NCBI GenBank assembly: GCA_958295665.1
Contig: OY282558.1
Span: 43,958,389 to 44,022,388, forward strand
Length of the DNA: 64,000 nucleotides
Origin: Tipula vernalis
Taxonomy: Eukaryota > Arthropoda > Insecta > Diptera > Tipulidae
Direction of reading: 5' to 3'
Shown: in pieces, positions 56,901 to 64,000 of the stretch
Layout of the letters: each line of letters starts with the position of its first letter
How positions within the stretch are numbered: position 1 is the stretch's first letter
The notes under the pieces: model-generated
Databases searched by the model: none
What the model saw: only the letters and a program-made list of their open reading frames with translations
Told to the model about the DNA's origin: nothing
Made by a program: the position numbers and the translations under genes

Positions 56901-57695
56901 AGTTATGTCCAAATCCAAAATGAAAGAAATGTAGAACTAGTTCTAAAAACAATTCATCCTAAATATTAGTAATTTAAATTTTTTGTAGTTACATAAATAA
57001 TTTATTTTAAAACATATAATATTTATAACAGCAATTATAAACATAATATTTTAATGTGACCACTCGTTTAAAATGTTTAGTAAATTAAATAAATTGTTAG
57101 TATTCAAAGTGGTTCTAATAATTTGATCACCCACTGTATTTAATAAAAATGGCCGTTATGCGGAAATTAACTAACACAATTTTCTCTGAAATTTTGATCT
57201 GTTTCCACTCTAGGTGTGGTGCAATACGAATTTTTTCATGTCGTTAATTCCGGCTGGAGTTATGCGATATAGAATTACGGTGATCGGTCGATCAATTTCG
57301 AGTGAAGTTGATTCGTCGAAGTTGATTTTTATAACGTGTCCATTTTCCGTAGTTAGTTTTCACTAAATACATTCTAGTGCTTAAACACATTGTTATGTGC
57401 CCTTTTCTCCACGTGTGACCCCTCACAGGGTAATCTTTTGCAAAATGCTATTTTTTATTCGATATTTAAATGGTACAGCTGCTCTGTCTTGAAGGTTATT
57501 TCGCCCATGAACATGTTCCACTCTGTACATTTGTTGATTGTTGGGAGTGGAGTTGCTCGAGAGATGTAGAGAGATATTTAATTAGCGCCACATCACGTTC
57601 GCTATTATCATAGCAAATTTTTTCATCGCAGTTTTAAAAGTTCGGACAAATCGCATGAAATGGTGCGCAGATGTAAGATGATAAATATTGTTGGT
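53921..57695. other. A+T-rich DNA, no gene recognised
   Basis: Nearly 3.8 kb with no coding motif. Minor features are a short CTG run near 53980, poly-A tracts near 54985 and 55763, a GAGA run near 55880, and three nearby GTACTAA-type words around 56800-56850. Below 57700 the sequence becomes less A+T-rich, but I could not recognise gag there. Confidence 0.5.
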
Positions 57696-57699
57696 TCTG

Positions 57700-58020
57700 C
57701 AAAATTTCTTTAAAACGGAATCACAACCTCAATCGCCTTCAGTACCAACTGATCAATAATATGGCTCAGAATTCGGCACTTGAGTATTTGCTTCCTAAGC
57801 AAATGTGACTTATGTTCACGGAAATTTACAACAATGCATAATTCTATTAGACTCTGGTTCAATGGGCAATCTAATATTAAATTCACTGGTACAAAAATTA
57901 CAGCTTCCAATGCAGAAGTCCAGTATTATTCGTTAGCTGAGTTTCATCCAACACAACGTCGCGATTTAAAACATCGGTTACTATATGTTACCACTCTCAA
58001 TGTTATGGTAAACAAGTAAA
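57700..58020 (+). pseudogene. BEL/Pao protease relic
   Basis: In the plus-strand frame at 57841, ILLDSGSMGNLILNSLVQKL carries the D-S-G active site and the 'LLDSGS..N.I...LV..L' context typical of BEL/Pao retropepsins. Just upstream, SPSVPTDQ and VTYVHGNLQQC fit the gag-protease junction. Frame changes occur at about 57780 and 57835. Homology is lost near 58020, where an insertion or unrelated sequence runs to about 58200. Confidence 0.75.
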
Positions 58021-58200
58021 AATCTACTAAGATGATTAGTATTATTTCGAATTCAATATCTTTATTTTATATAATATAATGGACAGCGGGATATACATCG
58101 TGTTGTTTTCTCTGTGACAGCTCACAGTTATATATAGTATTGTGTCCCGCCGCTAGGCACAAGTTTATATATTAACTACTTTTATACCATAGTATAATTC
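58021..58200. other. Probable insertion within the BEL relic
   Basis: Sequence with no BEL-like reading lies between the protease active site and its C-terminal part. It includes GGACAGCGGGATATAC and TGTGTCCCGCCGCTAGG, loosely inverted to each other. It may be a small element; boundaries are uncertain. Confidence 0.35.
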
Positions 58201-59255
58201 GATTCGCTCTGTCCAACACTATATCATCCAGGATTGATCCAGAAAAATACAATAAAATATCTGCCTATATTTTGATAGAACTTACATCTGTACCAAATGC
58301 TTCGTTTTCTAAACCACGAATTCAACAATTTAAGCACATCGAGCTGGCTGATACGGTTCAATATACGCATACAAGTTTACAAAATTATAAATGCGGGTAC
58401 AGTCTTTAGTACAATGTTAGTTGGTAGTATTAAAGATATCAACACGTCAGTCACAGCACAAAAAACAATTTTGGGTTGGGTGTTAGCGGGCGATATAAAT
58501 AATTGTTCTAATATCGATTCAACATTTCTTAATATGCACACATGTATTGACATTGTCAAATCGCTTCAGTTGTTCTGAAAATCTTATTTCTTCAAGTGTC
58601 AAGCGTCCAACTTATCCGATTCCGAGTTACAGTGTCAAAAGCTATACTATCAAACTGTTAGAAGAAACAAACTGGACAGATTTGTTGTACAACTACCGTT
58701 CAATGCGGCATGTAAAGAATTGGACAATTTTCAAAGGTCAGCTCTTTCGAAACTGATCGCGATAGAACGAAAATTGGATCGTGATTCACACTTAAAGGAA
58801 GAATACCACTCATTCAGCACTAGGACATGGCATCTACTTTCTACCTACCTCACCACTTCGTCCTTAAAATTCGATTCAACAACAACGAAGTTGCGTATGG
58901 TATTTGACGAGCCATGTCTAACAAATTCCGGTATCTCTCAAAAATCAAAAGCTACTCGTCGGTTCAATTATACAAGATGACCTTACCGAAATAATTATGA
59001 GATTTCGAATGCACAATATAGTCATTTGCGCTGACATATAGAGACAATGTACAGACAGATTCTCATCGAGCCGTCGCACAGAGACTATCAACGAATTGTG
59101 TGGAGGTTTGACCCTACATCTGACATTGAGCACTATCGATTAAAAAATGCTACCTTTGGAATTTGGTGCACACAATTTCTTGCACCGCGTACACTGAAAC
59201 AACTTTCCATCGAAGGAGAACAACAACATCAAGTAGCAGGAAAGGTAGTCGCTAC
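58201..59255 (+). pseudogene. BEL/Pao protease end and RT relic
   Basis: Continues the BEL pol. TAQKTILGWVLAGDINN (58450-58505) is the hallmark that ends the BEL protease region ('AQ.T..GW.L.G'). After frame changes come LSKLIAIERKLDRD and the RT itself: TTTKLRMVFDEPCLTNSGIS (58880-58940), IIQDDLTEIIMRFRMHN and CADI (58965-59040), and MYRQILIEPSHRDYQRIVWR (59047-59106), covering RT motif A. PFLA-type sequence (TQFLAPRTLKQL, 59167-59205) follows before the relic is cut at about 59255. There satellite DNA begins, so the YVDD box, RNase H and integrase are absent. Several frameshifts are present. Confidence 0.88.
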
Positions 59256-59256
59256 A

Positions 59257-62200
59257 ACTATCATTAGAGGTACCAAGAACCAAAATCGGAGCACAGTTGC
59301 AGATTTTGGATTTTTGTGGCTCCGAATCTGCTGAATTATAGTAAGGTGATTTTCAAGAAAATCGAATTGTCCATGAAACGTCTAGAAATAATCAAGCGAT
59401 CTAACTGCGCTTTGGCACAACAATTAAAGCTCCCGAAACCTATCATTAGAGGTATCAAGAACCACAATCGGAGCACAGTTGCAGATTTTGGATTTTTGTG
59501 GCCCCGAATCTGCTGAATTATATTAAGGTGATTTTCAAGAAAATCGAATTTTCCATGAAACGTCTAGGAATAATCAAGCAATCTAACTGCGCGTTGGCAC
59601 AACAATTAAAGCTCCCGAAACATATCACTAGAGGTATTAAGAATCACAATCGGAGCACAGTTGCAGATTTTGGGTTTTTGTGGCTCCGAATCTGCTGAAT
59701 TATAGTAAGGTGATTTTCAAGAAAATCGAATTTTCCATGAAACGTCTAGAAATAATCAAGCAATCTAACTGCGCGTTGGCACAACAATTAAAGCTCCCGA
59801 AACCTATCATTAGAGGTATCAAAAACCACAATCGGAGCACAGTTGCAGATTTTGGATTTTGTGGCTCCGAATCTGCTGAATTATAGTAAGGTGATTTTCA
59901 AGAAAATCGAATTTTCCATGAAACATCTAGAAATAATCAAGCAATCTAACTGCGCGTTGGCACACCAATTAAAGCTCCCGAAACCTATCATTAGAGGTAT
60001 CAAGAACCACAATCGGAGCACAGTTGCAGATTTTGGATTTTTGTAGCCCCGAATCTGCTGAATTATAGTAAGGTGATTTTCAAGAAAATCGAATTTTCCA
60101 TGAAACGTCTAGAAATAATCAAGCAATCTAACTGCGTGTCGGCACAACAATTAAAACTTCCGAAACCAATCATTAGAGGTATCAAGAACCACAATCAGAG
60201 CGCATTTGCAGATTTTGGATTTTTGTGGCTCCGAATCTGCTGAATTATAGTAAGGTGATTTTCAAGAAAATCGAATTTTCCATGAAACGTCTAGAAATAA
60301 TCAAGCAATCTAACTGCGCGTTGGCACAACAATTAAAGCTCCCGAAACCTATCATTAGAGGTATCAAAAACCACAATCGGAGCACAGTTGCAGATTTTGG
60401 ATTTTTGTAGCTCCGAATCTGCTGAATTATAGTAAGGTGATTTTCAAGAAAATCTAATTTCCCATGAAACGTCTAGAAATAATCAAGCAATCTAACTGCG
60501 CGTTGGCACAACAATTAAAGCTCCCGAAACCTATCATTAGAGGTATCAAAAACCACAATCGGAGCACAGTTGCAGATTTTGGATTTTCGTAGCTCCGAAT
60601 CTGCTGAATTATAGTAAGGTGATTTTCAAGAAAATCGAATTTTCCATGAAACGTCTAGGAATAATCAAGCAATCTAACTGCGCGTTGGCACAACAATTAA
60701 AGCTGCCGAAACATTTCACTAGAGGTATTAAGAATCACAATCGGAGCACAGTTGCAGATTTTGGGTTTTTGTGGCTCCGAATCTGCTGAATTATAGTAAG
60801 GTGATTTTCAAGAAAATCGAATTGTCCATGAAACGTATAGAAATAATCAAGCGATCAAACTGCGCTTTGGCACAACAATTAAAGCTCCCGAAACCTATCA
60901 TTAGAGGTATCAAGAACCACAATCGGAGCACAGTTGGAGATTTTGGATTTTTGTGGCCCCGAATCTGCTGAATTATATTAAGGTGATTTTCAAGAAAATC
61001 GAATTTTCCATGAAACATCTAGGAATAATCAAGCAATCTAACTGCGCGTTGGCACAACAATTAAAGCTCCCGAAACATATCACTAGAGGTATTAAGAATC
61101 ACAATCGGAGCACAGTTGCAGATTTTGGATTTTTGTAGCCCCGAATCTGCTGAATTATAGTAAGGTGATTTTCAAGAAAATCGAATTTTCCATGAAACGT
61201 CTAGAAATAATCAAGCAATCTAACTGCGTGTCGGCACAACAATTAAAACTTCCGAAACCAATCATTAGAGGTATCAAGAACCACAATCAGAGCGCATTTG
61301 CAGATTTTGGATTTTTGTGGCTCCGAATCTGCTGAATTATAGTAAGGTGATTTTCAAGAAAATCGAATTTTCCATGAAACGTCTAGAAATAATCAAGCAA
61401 TCTAACTGCGCGTTGGCACAACAATTAAAGCTCCCGAAACCTATCATTAGAGGTATCAAAAACCACAATCGGAGCACAGTTGCAGATTTTGGATTTTTGT
61501 AGCTCCGAATCTGCTGAATTATAGTAAGGTGATTTTCAAGAAAATCGAATTTCCCATGAAACGTCTAGAAATAATCAAGCAATCTAACTGCGCGTTGGCA
61601 CAACAATTAAAGCTCCCGAAACCTATCATTAGAGGTATCAAAAACCACAATCGGAGCACAGTTGCAGATTTTGGATTTTCGTAGCTCCGAATCTGCTGAA
61701 TTATAGTAAGGTGATTTTCAAGAAAATCGAATTTTCCATGAAACGTCTAGGAATAATCAAGCAATCTAACTGCGCGTTGGCAAAACAATTAAAGCTGCCG
61801 AAACATTTCACTAGAGGTATTAAGAATCACAATCGGAGCACAGTTGCAGATTTTGGGTTTTTGTGGCTCCGAATCTGCTGAATTATAGTAAGGTGATTTT
61901 CAAGAAAATCGAATTGTCCATGAAACGTCTAGAAATAATCAAGCGATCTAACTGCGCTTTGGCACAACAATTAAAGCTCCCGAAACCTATCATTAGAGGT
62001 ATCAAGAACCACAATCGGAGCACAGTTGGAGATTTTGGATTTTTGTGGCTCCGAATCTGCTGAATTATATTAAGGTGATTTTCAAGAAAATCGAATTTTC
62101 CATTAAACATCTAGGAATAATCAAGCAATCTAACTGCGCGTTGGCACAACAATTAAAGCTCCCGAAACATATCACTAGAGGTATTAAGAATCACAATCGG

Positions 62201-64000
62201 AGCACAGTTGCAGATTTTGGGTTTTTGTGGCTCCGAATCTGCTGAATTATAGTAAGGTGATTTTCAAGAAAATCGAATTTTCCATGAAACGTCTAGAAAT
62301 AATCAAGCAATCTAACTGCGCGTTGGCACAACAATTAAAGCTCCCGAAACCTATCATTAGAGGTATCAAAAACCACAATCGGAGCACAGTTGCAGATTTT
62401 GGATTTTGTGGCTCCGAATCTGCTGAATTATAGTAAGGTGATTTTCAAGAAAATCGAATTTTCCATGAAACATCTAGAAATAATCAAGCAATCTAACTGC
62501 GTGTCGGCACAACAAATAAAGCTTCCGAAACCTATCATTAGAGGTATCAAGAACCACAATCGGAGCACAGTTGCAGATTTTGGATTTTTGTGGCTCCGAT
62601 TCTGCTGAATTATAGTAAGGTGATTTTCAAGAAAATCGAATTTTCCATGAAACGTCTAGAAATAATCAAGGAATCTAACTGCGCGTTGGCACAACAATTA
62701 AAGCTCCCGAAACCTATCATTAGAGGTATCAAAAACCACAATCGGAGCACTGTTGCAGATTTTGGATTTTTGTAGCTCCGAATCTGCTGAATTATAGTAA
62801 GGTGATTTTCAAGAAAATCGAATTTTCCATGAAACGTCTAGAAATAATCAAGCAATCTAACTGCGTGTCGGCACAACAATTAAAGCTCCCGAAACCTATC
62901 ATTAGAGGTATCAAAAACCACAATCGGAGCACAGTTGCAAATTTTGGATTTTTGTAGCTCCGAATCTGCTGAATTATAGTAAGGTGATTTTCAAGAAAAT
63001 CGAATTTTCCATGAAACGTCTAGAAATAATCAAGCAATCTAACTGCGTGTTGGCACAACAATTAAAGCTTCCGAAACCTATCATTAGAGGTATCAAGAAC
63101 CACAATCAGAGCGCATTTGCAGATTTTGGATTTTTGTGGCTCCGAATCTGCTGAATTATAGTAAGGTGATTTTCAAGAAAATCGAATTTTCCATGAAACA
63201 TCTAGAAATAATCAAGGAATCTAACTGCGCGTCGGCACAACAATTAAAGCTCCCGAAACCTATCATTAGAGGTATCAAAAACCACAATCGGAGCACAGTT
63301 GCAGATTTTGGATTTTGTGGCTCCGAATCTGCTGAATTATAGTAAGGTGATTTTCAAGAAAATCGAATTTTCCATGAAACATCTAGAAATAATCAAGCAA
63401 TCTAACTGCGTGTCGGCACAACAATTAAAGCTTCCGAAACCTATCATTAGAGGTATCAAGAACCACAATCGGAGCACAGTTGCAGATTTTGGATTTTCGT
63501 AGCTCCGAATCTGCTGAATTATAGTAAGGTGATTTTCAAGAAAATCGAATTTTCCATGAAACGTCTAGAAATAATCAAGGAATCTAACTGCGCGTTGGCA
63601 CAACAATTAAAGCTCCCGAAACCTATCATTAGAGGTATCAAAAACCACAATCGGAGCACAGTTGCAGATTTTGGATTTTTGTAGCTCCGAATCTGCTGAA
63701 TTATAGTAAGGTGATTTTCAAGAAAATCGAATTTTCCATGAAACGTCTAGAAATAATCAAGGAATCTAACTGCGCGTTGGCAAAACAATTAAAGCTCCCG
63801 AAACCTATCATTAGAGGTATCAAAAACCACAATCGGAGCACAGTTGCAAATTTTGGATTTTTGTAGCTCCGAATCTGCTGAATTATAGTAAGGTGATTTT
63901 CAAGAAAATCGAATTTTCCATGAAACGTCTAGAAATAATCAAGGAATCTAACTGCGCGTTGGCACAACAATTAAAGCTCCCGAAACCTATCATTAGAGGT
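59257..64000. repeat. 182-bp satellite, array 2 (~26 monomers, continues)
   Basis: Uninterrupted head-to-tail monomers of 182 bp (a few of 181) from TCATTAGAGGTACCAAG at 59257 to the window end, which falls mid-array. Monomers share a core including CGAATCTGCTGAATTATAGT, AAGGTGATTTTCAAGAAAAT and CATGAAACGTCTAGAAATAA. Variant sites (GAATTGTCC, TATATTAAGG, CAGTTGGAG, GGGTTTTTG, a 1-base deletion in GGATTTTGTGG, CAGAGCGCATTTG) recur in the same order, showing a higher-order repeat of 6 monomers (1092 bp). Short Met-initiated frames in every monomer are identical by descent and stop at the same place, with no sign of coding function. Confidence 0.97.
60046..62229. repeat. Two copies of a 1092-bp higher-order repeat
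   Basis: 60046-61137 and 61138-62229 each hold six monomers in the same variant order. The markers are: GTAGCCCCG start with AAAACTTCCGAAACCAATC; the CAGAGCGCATTTG monomer; two AAAAACCAC monomers, the second with TTTCGTAGC; the GCTGCCGAAACATTTCACTAG joint; the GAATTGTCC monomer; and the CAGTTGGAG/TATATTAAGG monomer. Only a few single-base differences separate the copies in the shared part, so the duplication is recent relative to monomer divergence. Confidence 0.85.

Noticed and set aside
59258..64000. Met-initiated frames of 61-75 codons in nearly every satellite monomer
   Set aside because: They repeat with the monomer, end at the same stop, shift frame because 182 is not a multiple of 3, and show no codon-level conservation beyond DNA identity.
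1..64000. CRISPR arrays, bacterial operons or rRNA genes
   Set aside because: None seen; the only regularly spaced repeats are the 182-bp satellite and microsatellites.

Overview
The window is A+T-rich eukaryotic DNA from an arthropod, most likely an insect and plausibly a fly or gnat. The evidence is a set of relics from transposon families typical of insect genomes: Tc1-like, an insect DDE family, MULE, Ty1/copia, several Ty3/gypsy lineages, an errantivirus-type envelope, BEL/Pao, Jockey-like LINEs and a DUF4780-type LINE ORF1. There are also long poly-A/T, (AT)n and (GT)n tracts. I see no prokaryotic organisation, rRNA, free-standing tRNA gene or CRISPR array. I cannot name the species.

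Layout. 0-7 kb: a Tc1 transposase relic cut by the window edge, a foldback element, and two blocks of degenerate short-motif repeat. 7-12 kb: featureless A+T-rich DNA. 11.9-13.9 kb: a minus-strand gypsy element with both decayed LTRs, a retropepsin and gag traces. 15.6-17.6 kb: two tandem, related minus-strand genes (117 and 115 codons) whose spacing of glycines and other residues resembles the FUN14 family. These are the only intact, plausibly host-encoded proteins I see. 17.7-22.3 kb: degenerate repeats of an AACCAAGATTTTG type, small TIR/foldback elements and a MULE transposase relic. 23-26.2 kb: microsatellites and a 348-bp nested palindrome. 26.3-36.7 kb: a dense pile of copia, DDE-transposon, LINE and gypsy relics in both orientations, with one transposon nested in a gypsy gag. 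37.2 kb: a tRNA-derived SINE. 40.3-46.4 kb: two further gypsy relics, the second a nearly complete LTR-gag-pol element truncated inside its 3' LTR by satellite DNA. 46.4-47.3 kb: a first array of a 182-bp satellite. 47.3-49.1 kb: a LINE copy carrying ORF1 but no reverse transcriptase. 49.3-53.9 kb: retropepsin and envelope relics with a 3' LTR. 57.7-59.3 kb: a BEL/Pao relic that runs straight into a second, larger 182-bp satellite array, which continues past the window end.

Overall this looks like a transposon-rich, probably heterochromatic or pericentromeric segment. Almost every coding trace is broken by stops, frameshifts or deletions. The points most worth follow-up are: (1) both satellite arrays begin at the same monomer phase although each interrupts a different retroelement; (2) the larger array has a 6-monomer higher-order repeat and the smaller one an alternating dimer; (3) the tandem FUN14-like pair; (4) two internally deleted DDE transposons that keep complementary halves of one transposase; (5) the ORF1-only LINE; (6) the head-to-head palindrome of 140-bp elements. 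All family calls were made by reading motifs by eye; no database search was run.
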